Below are positions 8,682 through 17,643 of a stretch of 54,904 bases of DNA, in pieces; position 1 is the stretch's first letter; each line of letters begins with the position of its first letter. The DNA comes from Clostridium sp. CF012 (GTDB taxonomy: Bacteria; Bacillota; Clostridia; Clostridiales; Clostridiaceae). A program made the translations under genes and the position numbers. The notes beneath the pieces were generated by a model. The model saw only the letters and a program-made list of their open reading frames with translations, was not told where the DNA came from and ran no database searches. The DNA is taken from positions 1 to 54,904 of the forward strand of contig NZ_JAHLEF010000034.1 of the NCBI RefSeq assembly GCF_018861755.1. Reading direction: 5' to 3'.

Positions 8682-9014
8682 CTATACTTTAAAATTTTCT
8701 TGATATTTTTCTATATATGACACTCCATCACTGACCATAGTAATTAATCTTCTATACTCCTCTAATAGTATTTCTTTTCCCTTTTCAGTAATTATGTAGC
8801 TTCTTTTTCTGCCCTGTATTTCTGTTTCTATTATAATAGCTTCTTTTTCAAATTTAGAAAGAAGTGCATATAAAGTTCCAGGACCAACCTTTACACGACC
8901 TTTAGAAATCTCATCTACAGCTTCCATAATGTCTACACCACACATTTCCCTTAATAAAGACATTAGTATATAATACATGGGTTCTGTTAAATTTTGAAAT
9001 TGCTCTCTTGCCAC
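8682..9014 (-). CDS. PadR-family transcriptional repressor
   Basis: The start is set at GTG 9014 (AAAGAGGTGATAAAG just upstream); the open frame extends further but would then run through the operator and promoter. The product of 110 residues is a classic small PadR: LTEPMYYILMSLLREMCGVDIMEA, then the winged helix GPGTLYALLSKFEKEAII and RKRSYIITEKGKEIL. It precedes the DUF2812 gene in an operon. A 16-bp inverted repeat overlaps its promoter, so it almost certainly represses itself. Confidence 0.9.
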   Translation of the reverse strand: MAREQFQNLTEPMYYILMSLLREMCGVDIMEAVDEISKGRVKVGPGTLYALLSKFEKEAIIIETEIQGRKRSYIITEKGKEILLEEYRRLITMVSDGVSYIEKYQENFKV

Positions 9015-9030
9015 CTTTATCACCTCTTTA

Positions 9031-9086
9031 ATATCGAGTATCGATATATTTAATCTCAGTTTACTATCGATACTCGATATTGTCAA
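9031..9086 (-). promoter_or_regulatory. padR promoter with two-site operator
   Basis: Read leftward: TTGACA (9081-9086), 17-bp spacer, TAAACT (9058-9063). The spacer is filled by ATATCGAGTATCGATA (9065-9080), and its exact reverse complement occupies 9031-9046, just after the predicted start site. Each 16-mer is itself partly palindromic (ATCGAGTATCGAT). This layout would block RNA polymerase when occupied. Confidence 0.8.
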
Positions 9087-9237
9087 TAAAGTTTTACATT
9101 TAATTAAATATTTTGTTTTATTGTAAAATTTTATATTACATTCTATCATTAATTAGATTTTTCATTTTTTCCAATGCTAATTATGTTATAATTTATGAAT
9201 CAAACTAACAATCTTGTTAGAACTAAAGGAGTTTAAT

Positions 9238-10092
9238 ATGAGAATAATATCTGAAAATAACCTATGTATAAATAGACCATATATAAATTTAAAAAAACTA
9301 CCACTAAAAACTTCATTAAGAGTTGGTGAAATTACGGAAGCTGGCTTTAAAAGTACTTACCTAATAGATCAACATACACAAAACTTATCTACTAACGACA
9401 ATTACATTGTACAATTTAGTGAAGGAATTGAGAAAATAATCCTTAATACAATACTACTCCATGAACTCTTATTGGTTGAAGTTAATTATTCCTCTAGAAA
9501 TAATAATAAATATACTTTCAAGATTTACCTTGTTCTAGATAATATAAAATATTCCTTGCCCTTTAACTTCTTTCAAGATGTTTATGATAACTGTATGAAT
9601 ATCTTAGCTAAAGAGCTTGATGGAAAAGAAGAGCTACCTTACATAAAAGAGTGTTTTGATAATTTAGAAAATGATGAAATCCCAGTAGATATTAATTTAA
9701 ATTTAAAAAGATTACAAGAATTTAAAGATAAGGTAAACTACAAAAAAAATGTTCATTATTTTGTTATAAATAACATTGCTGCCACTACTTCAAAGTATGA
9801 TATAAACACTAAACCTAAAAAAATACTAACAAGTAATACTATAAAAGTTCTAAGATATGACTATCCTACAAGACTTTATAGAATAGTGGATCCCATTGAT
9901 AACATGACTAAAATAAAATTATACGAAACCGACATTATTTGTAACCTCAGTGAACTTGATTTCCCCACTGTTAGTATATACACTGATTATGGACTTGGAA
10001 AATTATTAGATGTTAAAAATAATGTTATTCCAAATACTAACACATTAGTATTATTTGCTAATATACTAGACCTAGGACTGGAAGTTTTATAA
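9238..10092 (+). CDS. Protein of unknown function
   Basis: The start is at ATG 9238, with AAAGGAG 7 nt upstream, rather than the in-frame codon at 9214. The product of 284 residues is soluble, with no signal peptide or membrane span and is rich in Asn, Lys and Ile. No domain is recognised; the C-terminal third (YDYPTRLYRIVDPIDN, then SIYTDYGLGKLLDVKNN) looks like a small beta-rich domain. An extended -10 (TGTTATAAT, 9183-9191) precedes it. It stands alone between the divergent PadR operon and a convergent ABC-F gene. Confidence 0.75.
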   Translation: MRIISENNLCINRPYINLKKLPLKTSLRVGEITEAGFKSTYLIDQHTQNLSTNDNYIVQFSEGIEKIILNTILLHELLLVEVNYSSRNNNKYTFKIYLVLDNIKYSLPFNFFQDVYDNCMNILAKELDGKEELPYIKECFDNLENDEIPVDINLNLKRLQEFKDKVNYKKNVHYFVINNIAATTSKYDINTKPKKILTSNTIKVLRYDYPTRLYRIVDPIDNMTKIKLYETDIICNLSELDFPTVSIYTDYGLGKLLDVKNNVIPNTNTLVLFANILDLGLEVL

Positions 10093-10100
10093 AAATGATA

Positions 10101-10140
10101 ATATAAAAGGAGCTAGAAATTATTCTAGCTCCTTTTATAT
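10101..10140. terminator. Bidirectional terminator, 18-bp perfect stem
   Basis: ATATAAAAGGAGCTAGAA (10101-10118) pairs fully with 10123-10140 across a 4-nt loop. It sits between convergent genes and its right edge is the stop codon region of the ABC-F gene. Confidence 0.85.
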
Positions 10141-11696
10141 TATACGATTTTAGTTGTCCATTCTTCACAGTCCCATACATCTGTTACTATGTCTTGATAA
10201 AACTCTGGCTCATGACAAACTATAAGTATACTTCCCGTATATTCTTTTAGGGACCTCTTTAACTCCGCTTTAGCATCTACATCTAAGTGATTGGTGGGCT
10301 CATCTAGGATCAATATATTAGTTTCCCTGTTTAGAAGCTTCGCAAGTCTTACCTTTGCTTGCTCTCCACCACTAAGCACAGTAACTTTACTTTCAATATG
10401 CTTTGTAGTAAGTCCGCACTTAGCAAGCGCGGATCTTACCTCCCCCTGAGTGAAGCTAGGGAATTCTTGCCAAAATTCTTCAATACAATTATTGCGGTTG
10501 ACTCCCTTTATTTCTTGTTCATAGTATCCTATATATTGATAATCTCCTAAGTTTGTATGACCCGAAACAGATTTGATATCACCCATAAGACTCTTTAATA
10601 ATGTTGTTTTTCCAACACCATTAGCACCAGTTAAAGCAATTTTTTGTCCTCTTTCCATATATAAATCTAACGGCTTAGATAATGGGCTATCATATCCAGT
10701 GACTAAATCCACAGTTTTAAATATTATTTTCCCTGAAGCTCTTGCAGTTTTAAAATTAAATTGTGGTTTTGGTTTATCTTTTGTAACTTCTATTCTATCA
10801 ATTTTATCCAATTTCTTTTGTCTTGATTTTGCCATTCCACTGGTAGACGCTCTTGCTTTATTTTTAGCAACAAAAACCTCTAGTCTAGTAATTTCTTTTT
10901 GCTGTCTTTCATAATCAGCTTCCAGTTGCAGCCTTTTAGCATCATGAATTCTCAAAAATTCTTCATAAGAGCCTATATATCTAGTTAACTTTTTATTTTC
11001 TACATGGTATATTATATTAACTGCATCTTTTAGGAATTCAATATCATGTGATATTAGGATAAATGCATTTTCATAATTTTGAAGATATCTCTTAAGCCAC
11101 TCCACATGCTGCTCATCCAAGAAGTTAGTAGGCTCATCAAGTAGTAGGACATCAGGAGTTTCTAATAAAAGTTTTACAAGAAGAACCTTCGTCCTTTGTC
11201 CTCCACTTAAATCTGCAACATCATTTTCAAGACCAACATCTTTAAGCCCAATTCCTGCAGCTACCTCATCTATCTTAGAATCAATAGCATAAAATCCATT
11301 ATGATCCAACAAGTCCTGGATTGTCCCCATTCTATCTAATAACTTTTCTAGCTCCTCAGGTGTTGCATCTCCCATTTTATCTGTTACACCAATCATTTCC
11401 TCTTCTAAATCAAAAAGATATTTAAAAGCATCCCTTAAAACTTCTCTAATAGTTTTACCTTTTTCTAAAACAGTATGCTGATCCATGTATCCAACCCTGA
11501 CGCTACTTGACCATTCAACGTCCCCTTCATCTGGCATAAGCTTTCCTGTAATAATATTCATAAAGGTTGATTTTCCTTCTCCATTAGCTCCTATAAGAGC
11601 TATATGTTCCCCTCTAAGTAATCTAAAAGATACATCTTCAAATATTGATCTGTCACCAAATCCATGGCTCATATTTTTTACTACTAATCTACTCAT
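10140..11696 (-). CDS. ABC-F family ATPase
   Basis: 518 residues with two ATP-binding cassettes and no membrane domain. The Walker A motifs are GANGEGKST (about 36-44) and GANGVGKTT; signatures are LSGGQRTK and LSGGEQAK; Walker B are LLLDEPTNFLDE and LILDEPTNHLD. Between them lies a charged helical linker with an arginine/lysine-rich segment (KARASTSGMAKSRQKKLDK) typical of ABC-F proteins that act on the ribosomal E site. The type resembles the housekeeping YbiT/YkpA group more than drug-resistance Vga/Lsa proteins, but this is not certain. It has a promoter 190 bp upstream, giving a long leader. Confidence 0.9.
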   Translation of the reverse strand: MSRLVVKNMSHGFGDRSIFEDVSFRLLRGEHIALIGANGEGKSTFMNIITGKLMPDEGDVEWSSSVRVGYMDQHTVLEKGKTIREVLRDAFKYLFDLEEEMIGVTDKMGDATPEELEKLLDRMGTIQDLLDHNGFYAIDSKIDEVAAGIGLKDVGLENDVADLSGGQRTKVLLVKLLLETPDVLLLDEPTNFLDEQHVEWLKRYLQNYENAFILISHDIEFLKDAVNIIYHVENKKLTRYIGSYEEFLRIHDAKRLQLEADYERQQKEITRLEVFVAKNKARASTSGMAKSRQKKLDKIDRIEVTKDKPKPQFNFKTARASGKIIFKTVDLVTGYDSPLSKPLDLYMERGQKIALTGANGVGKTTLLKSLMGDIKSVSGHTNLGDYQYIGYYEQEIKGVNRNNCIEEFWQEFPSFTQGEVRSALAKCGLTTKHIESKVTVLSGGEQAKVRLAKLLNRETNILILDEPTNHLDVDAKAELKRSLKEYTGSILIVCHEPEFYQDIVTDVWDCEEWTTKIV

Positions 11697-11893
11697 TTGT
11701 TTTTTTCTCCTTAATATATTGTAATTTTATATTTTTTTATATTTATTTATATTTTAAAAGTATTTCTACTCATACACTTATTTATTTTTAATAATCGATA
11801 TTATATATATAGATTCCCATTCAAAGAAAATCCATCCAGCTTTTATCTAAATACCCTTAATTTGAGTATGCATTTAAAAATGGCACATATACT

Positions 11894-11922
11894 AGTGTAA
11901 TTTATAATCTCACTTTTGTCAA
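11894..11922 (-). promoter_or_regulatory. Predicted promoter of the ABC-F gene
   Basis: Read leftward: TTGACA (11917-11922), 17-bp spacer, TACACT (11894-11899). The resulting transcript would carry about 190 nt of untranslated leader before ATG 11696. Confidence 0.5.
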
Positions 11923-11961
11923 AAGAATTTTATGGATTTCATATTGCAAATTAATTCAATG

Positions 11962-11970
11962 TGGTATAAT
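11962..11970 (+). promoter_or_regulatory. Extended -10 promoter of the RlmI-like gene
   Basis: TGGTATAAT is an extended -10 element; no good -35 lies at 17 bp. The start would be near 11977, leaving a leader of about 65 nt. Confidence 0.55.
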
Positions 11971-12042
11971 ACTGTAGATAAATAGTTTGATATTTTTTAT
12001 TAAAATTGTTTTGTAACCCTAAAAACACAGGAGGAATTTAAA

Positions 12043-13218
12043 ATGGCTTGTAAATTTTACTTATATAGAGGTAAAGGCAGAAATGCAGAAAATGGACACC
12101 TTTGGATATATGCCAATGAAATAGAAAATGTTGATGGTGAATATGAAAATGGAGATATAATTGAAGCATATAATTTTAGAGGAGAGTTTATTGGAAAAGG
12201 CTTTATTAATGATGTTTCTAAAATTGCCATAAGGATAATGACCAGAGATATTAATGAAGAAATAGATGAAGAGTTTTTCAGAAGAAAACTTCGTGCTGCT
12301 TGGGCATATAGAAAAACAGTTATAGATACCTCTAGCTGTAGATTCCTGTTTGGAGAAGCAGATTTTGTACCTGGAATGATTATAGATAAATATGAAGACT
12401 ATTATGTTATTCAATCTTTAGCACTAGGTATAGATAAATATAAAGATATAATTGTTAAGCTACTAAAAGATGAATATAATGCAAAGGGCGTATATGAAAG
12501 AAGTGACGCTAGGGTACGTGAGCTCGAAGGGATGGAACAAACAAAAGGCTTTTTATCAGAGCCCTTTGATACTAATATAGAAATTATTGAAAACGGCGTT
12601 AAATATAATGTTGATATTGAAAATGGTCAAAAGACTGGATTTTTCTTAGACCAAAAGGAAAACAGAGCGGCTATCCAAAGATTATGCAAGGATGCTGATG
12701 TTTTGGATTGTTTTACTCACACAGGTTCTTTTGCGCTTAATGCAGGTATAGCTGGAGCTAAAAGTGTACTTGGAGTAGATATTTCTGATTATGCAGTAGA
12801 ATGCTGTAGAAAAAATGCAGAGCTTAACGGACTTTCAGATACAGTTAAATTCGAATCCCATAATGCCTTTGATATACTAAGAGAATGGTCAAGAGAAGGA
12901 AGACAATATGATGTAGTAATACTAGATCCACCTGCATTTACAAAGTCACGTTCTACTATAGACGGTGCTACAAGAGGCTATAAAGAGATTAACTTACGTG
13001 GTATTAAATTGGTTAAGCCGGGCGGATATTTTGTAACTTGCTCTTGCTCTCATTTTATGTATCCTGATTTATTTAGAGATACAATAGCTGAAGCCGCATT
13101 AGATGCTAAACGAACTCTTAGACAGGTAGAATTCAGAACTCAAGCAGCAGATCATCCTATACTATGGAATTCTGACGAATCTTACTACTTAAAATTTTAC
13201 ATATTCCAAGTGGTTTAA
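12043..13218 (+). CDS. RlmI/RlmK-like class I SAM-dependent rRNA methyltransferase
   Basis: 391 residues: an N-terminal PUA RNA-binding domain (about 1-75, with GHLWIYANEIENV and GEFIGKGFIN), a middle EEHEA-like segment, and a Rossmann methyltransferase domain from about 190 (VLDCFTHTGSFALNAGIAGA for SAM binding, DPPAFTKS as the catalytic motif IV, YFVTCSCSHFM as motif VI). E. coli RlmI makes m5C in 23S rRNA; related proteins vary in target base, so specificity is inferred only to family level. AGGAGGAATTTAAA precedes ATG. Confidence 0.92.
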   Translation: MACKFYLYRGKGRNAENGHLWIYANEIENVDGEYENGDIIEAYNFRGEFIGKGFINDVSKIAIRIMTRDINEEIDEEFFRRKLRAAWAYRKTVIDTSSCRFLFGEADFVPGMIIDKYEDYYVIQSLALGIDKYKDIIVKLLKDEYNAKGVYERSDARVRELEGMEQTKGFLSEPFDTNIEIIENGVKYNVDIENGQKTGFFLDQKENRAAIQRLCKDADVLDCFTHTGSFALNAGIAGAKSVLGVDISDYAVECCRKNAELNGLSDTVKFESHNAFDILREWSREGRQYDVVILDPPAFTKSRSTIDGATRGYKEINLRGIKLVKPGGYFVTCSCSHFMYPDLFRDTIAEAALDAKRTLRQVEFRTQAADHPILWNSDESYYLKFYIFQVV

Positions 13219-13224
13219 AAGAAA

Positions 13225-13296
13225 AAAAGTATATATTACTACAAATGCTTTCACTTCACTAAGTAGTTCTAATGCATTTACGTAATATATACTTTT
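13225..13296. repeat. 72-bp fold-back element (element A), also a likely terminator
   Basis: It begins AAAAGTATATATTAC and ends with the exact reverse complement. The first 20 nt (to TACAA) and the last 21 nt (from ATTTACG) are identical to the ends of the 187-bp element at 35309-35495. The interior (AATGC...GCATT) folds further. It lies between convergent genes, and the flanking A and T runs would make it a bidirectional terminator. Confidence 0.75.
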
Positions 13297-13317
13297 TTAT
13301 TGCGTTTAAGCTTCTTC

Positions 13318-14022
13318 TTAAATTATAATTCCATCCTTATATTCTGGTACACTGTCTATAATATCCTTTCTACAGCAGTATTCCAAATCTGCTTCAAGTC
13401 CTAGCTCTGTAATCCTTTTGTAGTGTCCTGCATATTTTATAAAGCTGTGAATATCTTCATTGTTTTTATAAATATAATGAGAAGTTACAGCAATATCTGA
13501 AAGCTCTGCTTCTACCAGTTTTAATACACAATCTATTGTGTACCCACTGCATAAGAAATCATCTATAGAAAATTCACCATAAGTTCCAGCATTGACTATT
13601 ACTACATCTTTATTTAATTCCACTATTCTCTTTGCTATAGACTTGGCGTTTAACATAGCACCTATTAGAATGCTACTAGCCCCCACACAGCCCTTTATAG
13701 CTTTAGTGCCATTAGTTGTAGTCATAACAAGAGTTTTGTCTTCTATGGTGTCTCTAGTGTATTCTAATGGAGAATTCGAATAGTGAAATCCCTCAATTTT
13801 TAATGCATCTCGCTCTCCGCCAAGCATAAACTCCTCTTTGCTATTTTTAACAATCTCAGCTGCTTCATCAACCGTTAAAACAGGAATAACACCTTTGCAG
13901 CCATTATTAATTGCAGTAATTATTACGCTGGTTGCCCTAAGCATATCTATTACTACCACTGTTTTATTTTCTATTTTTTCCTTTTTTATATCATCAGCAG
14001 AAACTATTATATCTATTTTCAT
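13318..14022 (-). CDS. comB: 2-phosphosulfolactate phosphatase family protein (ComB)
   Basis: 234 residues, the family length. It begins [17 protein letters not shown] and has the conserved [36 protein letters not shown] and TTTNGTKAI segments. In methanogens ComB dephosphorylates 2-phosphosulfolactate on the way to coenzyme M. Clostridia carry ComB without the other coenzyme M genes, and none is present here, so its physiological substrate in this organism is open. GAAGGAGGAAAATAT precedes ATG. It is transcribed alone. Confidence 0.88.
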   Translation of the reverse strand: MKIDIIVSADDIKKEKIENKTVVVIDMLRATSVIITAINNGCKGVIPVLTVDEAAEIVKNSKEEFMLGGERDALKIEGFHYSNSPLEYTRDTIEDKTLVMTTTNGTKAIKGCVGASSILIGAMLNAKSIAKRIVELNKDVVIVNAGTYGEFSIDDFLCSGYTIDCVLKLVEAELSDIAVTSHYIYKNNEDIHSFIKYAGHYKRITELGLEADLEYCCRKDIIDSVPEYKDGIII

Positions 14023-14082
14023 ATATTTTCCTCCTTCAATAATCCCTTTTGTATTAAGCCGCTCATTTAATTATAGAATAAG

Positions 14083-15361
14083 TGGGGACGGTTAACAACT
14101 TTTTAAAGTGATTTTTAAAATTGAACAGGGTAATAATTGGGGATGGTTAATAGTTTTTTAGACTATTAGCTCTAAAATATGAATATCATCTCAATCTACA
14201 GTCAATAATTCAAAGAAAAACTTATGAGTAGGAGTGATTGTTTATGGCAAGAATGGCAAGATTAAAAGCAGCCGACGCTATATTTCATATTATGTGCAAA
14301 AGTATCAGCGAGGTTGATTTATTCAGGGATTCTGAAGATAAGGAAAAGTATTTGTCCCTTGTAAAAAAATATAAAAAACTCTATAATGTTAAAATTTATG
14401 GGTACTGCCTTATGGATAACCATGCCCATTTATTGGTTGATGCAAATGGCGCCGATATATCAAAAGTCATGCACGGAATAAATTTTTCTTATGCAATGTA
14501 CTTTAATAAAAAGCATGAAAGAGACGGTCATCTTTTTAAAGATAGATTCAAGAGTAAAATCGTTGATAATGACCGATATTTAAAGGCTGTATCATTATAT
14601 ATTCATAATAATCCTACTGATATAGCAGAATTTAGAGATTGCCCTGAAAAATATGCCTTTTCTAGTTTAGGAATCTATATTGGTAAAAGACGTGACCCGC
14701 TCAACATAGTTGACTATGGCTTTGTCTTGGGCTTTTGGGGAAATAACCTTAATACTGCAAGAAAAAGCTATTATAGCCTTGTTTTTGGGTGTAACGACAA
14801 AAAATTAGAAGAAGAATTTGAATTTAAAGATGAAAAAACAGAATATAGAAGCGGAAGAAATATACTTATACGAGATTTTACACCTAAGGATGTAATGAAA
14901 TTTATAGCATTAAAGATGAATATATCCGAGTTTCATTTTATCACGAAATATAGCAGAAAACTTGTAGGAGTAAAAGCCTTAACTGTTGTTTTAATGAGGA
15001 GTCTCTGTAATTTTAAATTTAGCGACATATCTAGCGCACTTGGAAATATCACACAAGCGAGAGTTTCTCAATTAACCAGCATTGGTATTGAATTAATTGG
15101 AACCGAGAAAAAATATGAAAGTATTATAGAAGATTTCATTAAGTTTTATGCTTTATATTAATTAAAAATTTATGATTTTATAAATAGTTGTTTTATTTTT
15201 TATAAAGTTGGACAAGCATTCAAAAATATAATATTTTATTAATTTAAACCATTAAAATAATGAAAATGTCTTATAAATAAATGAATTTAGGGTTAAACGG
15301 TACAACTTTTAATGAAGAATTTGAAATAACCTTTATGTTAAATGATTGTTAACCGTCCCCA
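14083..15361 (+). mobile_element. RAYT/REP-type element bounded by 16-bp perfect inverted repeats
   Basis: TGGGGACGGTTAACAA at 14083-14098 is matched exactly by its reverse complement at 15346-15361. A diverged direct copy, GGGGATGGTTAATAG, lies inside at 14139-14153, beside a small hairpin (TAATAGT...ACTATTA), and a weaker relative (GGGTTAAACGGTACAAC) at about 15291-15307. The single gene is a Y1/HUH transposase. Short GGGGACGG-type repeats around a Y1 transposase are the signature of REP-associated tyrosine transposases (RAYTs). No target duplication is evident. Confidence 0.8.
14244..15161 (+). CDS. REP-associated tyrosine transposase (IS200-like Y1 family)
   Basis: The start is ATG 14244, 9 nt after AGGAG. 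The product has 305 residues. The N-terminal half is the Y1 (TnpA_REP) domain: MARLKAADAIFHIMCKS, the metal-binding HUH motif in MDNHAHLLVDA, GHLFKDRFKSKIV and the candidate nucleophile tyrosine in YLKAVSLYIHNNP. The C-terminal ~100 residues hold a DnaA-like helical domain (LCNFKFSDISSALGNITQARVSQL), common in RAYTs. These enzymes cleave and join single-stranded REP hairpins; many are immobile, single-copy and domesticated. The frame is intact with no decay. Confidence 0.9.
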   Translation: MARMARLKAADAIFHIMCKSISEVDLFRDSEDKEKYLSLVKKYKKLYNVKIYGYCLMDNHAHLLVDANGADISKVMHGINFSYAMYFNKKHERDGHLFKDRFKSKIVDNDRYLKAVSLYIHNNPTDIAEFRDCPEKYAFSSLGIYIGKRRDPLNIVDYGFVLGFWGNNLNTARKSYYSLVFGCNDKKLEEEFEFKDEKTEYRSGRNILIRDFTPKDVMKFIALKMNISEFHFITKYSRKLVGVKALTVVLMRSLCNFKFSDISSALGNITQARVSQLTSIGIELIGTEKKYESIIEDFIKFYALY

Positions 15362-15374
15362 TTTTTTTCCCGTT

Positions 15375-15412
15375 AAAAAAACTCTGCTTTTACTAAAAGT
15401 AAAAACAGAGTT
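15375..15412 (-). terminator. Terminator of the CdaR/UgpC operon
   Basis: AACTCTG pairs with CAGAGTT and an inner TTTTACT/AGTAAAA extends the stem; leftward it ends in a run of seven T. Confidence 0.8.
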
Positions 15413-15430
15413 CTTAAATTAATTATATGG

Positions 15431-16378
15431 TTATTCCTTATTTTCCTTCCATATTAGGAATGCTATAAGGAATACTGAGGCATCTTTAAAGTCTCTGATA
15501 TCAAAATTTGTTTCTTTCTTAATTTTATCCAACCTGTAGATAAGAGTATTCCTATGAACATATAGTTTTCTAGCAGCATCACTGATATTAAGACCACAAT
15601 TTACAAATTGCTCAATAGTTACTATCATTTCACTATCTAAAGCATCAAATTTGTCTTTTAACATGCTTAATAGTTCCTGCTTAATTTTATTATCTACATT
15701 ATATACAATTTTCTCAAATAACATTTTATTGTAGCTAAATGTATGGTCTTTTATATCGAATTTTTTCCCTAGTTCCATACATTGAACAGCATCATTGTAA
15801 GCTTTTTTTAGCCCTTTTATATCATAAGTTCTATCTGCATAACTTACATAACACTTACAATACAAATCTGATGAGATAGATTCCTTTATACTTTCTGTGT
15901 GGTCCTCTACTTCATCAAAGTCACCAATTACAATTATATTATCATTATATATTAAACTCACAACTGGCTCATTATCATATATTTGCTTTATTATGTTAAG
16001 AGATTCATACTTACTTCCATCTACACTTATTAATAGGACATAACAGCCGTTTTTAAGAAAAGGTAGATTAAGACTAATATTATCAATAGAAATTTCTCTA
16101 TTTTCTAAAATATCAATAACTGCTTGTTCTTTAGTTAAAAAATGCTGAGTATACTTGTTTTCTATAATATACTCAAGTAAAGATGTACAATTTTCATACT
16201 TCTTTTCTAAACTTATTATGCCTTTAACACGCCCAAGCATAATAGTAAAGTTAGTTATATTTGAATTTTCAATATCTAAGTCACTAATATATAGTGCCAT
16301 ACCATCCTCTGTAACTACATTAAATGGTATATTTGAAGAATGACTTAAATCCTTCAGGAATTCAGTGAAATTGTACAT
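15431..16378 (-). CDS. CdaR/PucR-type sugar-regulator with C-terminal HTH
   Basis: 315 residues. The first ~120 residues look like a sensory region (SSNIPFNVVTEDGMALYISDL), followed by a GGDEF-like CdaR middle domain, and the C-terminal PucR helix-turn-helix is clear: LNISDAARKLYVHRNTLIYR. CdaR/PucR proteins are activators responding to carbohydrate or purine-derived signals. Its start is 13 bp after the stop of the UgpC/MsmX ATPase gene, so they are co-transcribed. This ATPase-regulator pairing suggests it tracks sugar uptake, though its ligand is unknown. Confidence 0.85.
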   Translation of the reverse strand: MYNFTEFLKDLSHSSNIPFNVVTEDGMALYISDLDIENSNITNFTIMLGRVKGIISLEKKYENCTSLLEYIIENKYTQHFLTKEQAVIDILENREISIDNISLNLPFLKNGCYVLLISVDGSKYESLNIIKQIYDNEPVVSLIYNDNIIVIGDFDEVEDHTESIKESISSDLYCKCYVSYADRTYDIKGLKKAYNDAVQCMELGKKFDIKDHTFSYNKMLFEKIVYNVDNKIKQELLSMLKDKFDALDSEMIVTIEQFVNCGLNISDAARKLYVHRNTLIYRLDKIKKETNFDIRDFKDASVFLIAFLIWKENKE

Positions 16379-16391
16379 ACTCCGTTTCCCC

Positions 16392-17501
16392 CTATATTAC
16401 TGTGTTTTCAGTTTCTTTATCAAAAACATGAATTTTATTTGTATCTAGTGCTATTTTAATCGTATCTCCAACTTTAGCTTTAGATGATCCGTTAACTCTA
16501 GCTACAATGTTTGTATTTCCCTTTTTCATATATATATTAGTCTCTGCGCCCATAAGCTCTGCAACCTCAACTTGAGCTGCTATAACCGAACCCTTATTCT
16601 TCTCAATAAATTCCATACCGTCATCAATATCTTCTGGTCTAATACCCATTACAACAGTTTTTCCTACATAAGATTTTTCTTTTACTATATCAGCTTTATC
16701 TTTTGGTAATATTATAATTTCATCATCAAAAGAAAGTACAACTTCGCCATTTTGCTCTAAAACCTTTGCTTCCATAAAGTTCATTTGAGGACTTCCTATA
16801 AATCCAGCAACGAACATATTAACTGGGTGCTCATATATGTTATGAGGAGTATCTACTTGTTGAGCAAGTCCATCCTTCATTACAACTATTCTTGTTCCCA
16901 TAGTCATAGCTTCTGTTTGATCATGAGTTACATATATAAAAGTTGTTTGAAGTTTATGATGGAGTTTTGCTATTTCTGTTCTCATTTGAACTCTAAGCTT
17001 AGCATCTAAATTTGATAGAGGCTCGTCCATTAAGAATACCTTTGGATTTCTTACTATAGCTCTTCCAAGTGCTACTCTTTGTCTTTGCCCACCCGATAAT
17101 GCTTTTGGTTTTCTATCAAGTAAATGTTCTATATCAAGTACTTTAGCTACATCAGTAACCTTTTGTTTTATTTCATCTTTTGGCATTTTTCTTAGTTTTA
17201 ACCCGAAAGCCATGTTGTCGTATACAGACATATGAGGATATAATGCATAGTTTTGGAATACCATAGCTATATCTCTATCCTTAGGTGCCATATCATTTAC
17301 GAGTTTATCGCCAATATATATTTCACCTTGTGAGATTTCTTCAAGACCTGCTATCATTCTTAAAGTTGTTGATTTACCGCAACCTGATGGTCCTACAAAA
17401 ACTATAAATTCTTTGTCTTCTATTTCAAGATTAAAATCTTTAACTGCCGTTACGTTTCCCGTATAAACCTTGTATATGTGTCTTAATGATAAATTTGACA
17501 T
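16392..17501 (-). CDS. ugpC: Sugar ABC transporter ATPase, UgpC/MsmX type
   Basis: 369 residues: a full nucleotide-binding domain followed by the C-terminal MOP/TOBE domain (about 240-369). Visible motifs: Walker A GPSGCGKSTT (about 36-45), Q-loop QNYALYPHM, signature LSGGQRQRVALGRA, Walker B VFLMDEPLSNLDAKLR and H-loop VTHDQTEAM. No permease or binding-protein gene adjoins, as for the multitask ATPases that energise several carbohydrate importers of the CUT1 class. GTAGGAGGAATATATT precedes ATG. Confidence 0.92.
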   Translation of the reverse strand: MSNLSLRHIYKVYTGNVTAVKDFNLEIEDKEFIVFVGPSGCGKSTTLRMIAGLEEISQGEIYIGDKLVNDMAPKDRDIAMVFQNYALYPHMSVYDNMAFGLKLRKMPKDEIKQKVTDVAKVLDIEHLLDRKPKALSGGQRQRVALGRAIVRNPKVFLMDEPLSNLDAKLRVQMRTEIAKLHHKLQTTFIYVTHDQTEAMTMGTRIVVMKDGLAQQVDTPHNIYEHPVNMFVAGFIGSPQMNFMEAKVLEQNGEVVLSFDDEIIILPKDKADIVKEKSYVGKTVVMGIRPEDIDDGMEFIEKNKGSVIAAQVEVAELMGAETNIYMKKGNTNIVARVNGSSKAKVGDTIKIALDTNKIHVFDKETENTVI

Positions 17502-17643
17502 AATATATTCCTCCTACATGTACATTCTAAATGTTTTTCTATATATACATTGTAAACCTTTAAAACACAATTATCTATTTGCAAAACCCCCAAAAGTGTT
17601 AAAGTTAATTTGTAGAAAGACACAAACGTCCTGGTGATAAAAG

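Noticed and set aside
14238-14243. Start of the RAYT gene at TTG 14238
   Set aside because: ATG 14244 has the better distance (9 nt) from AGGAG.
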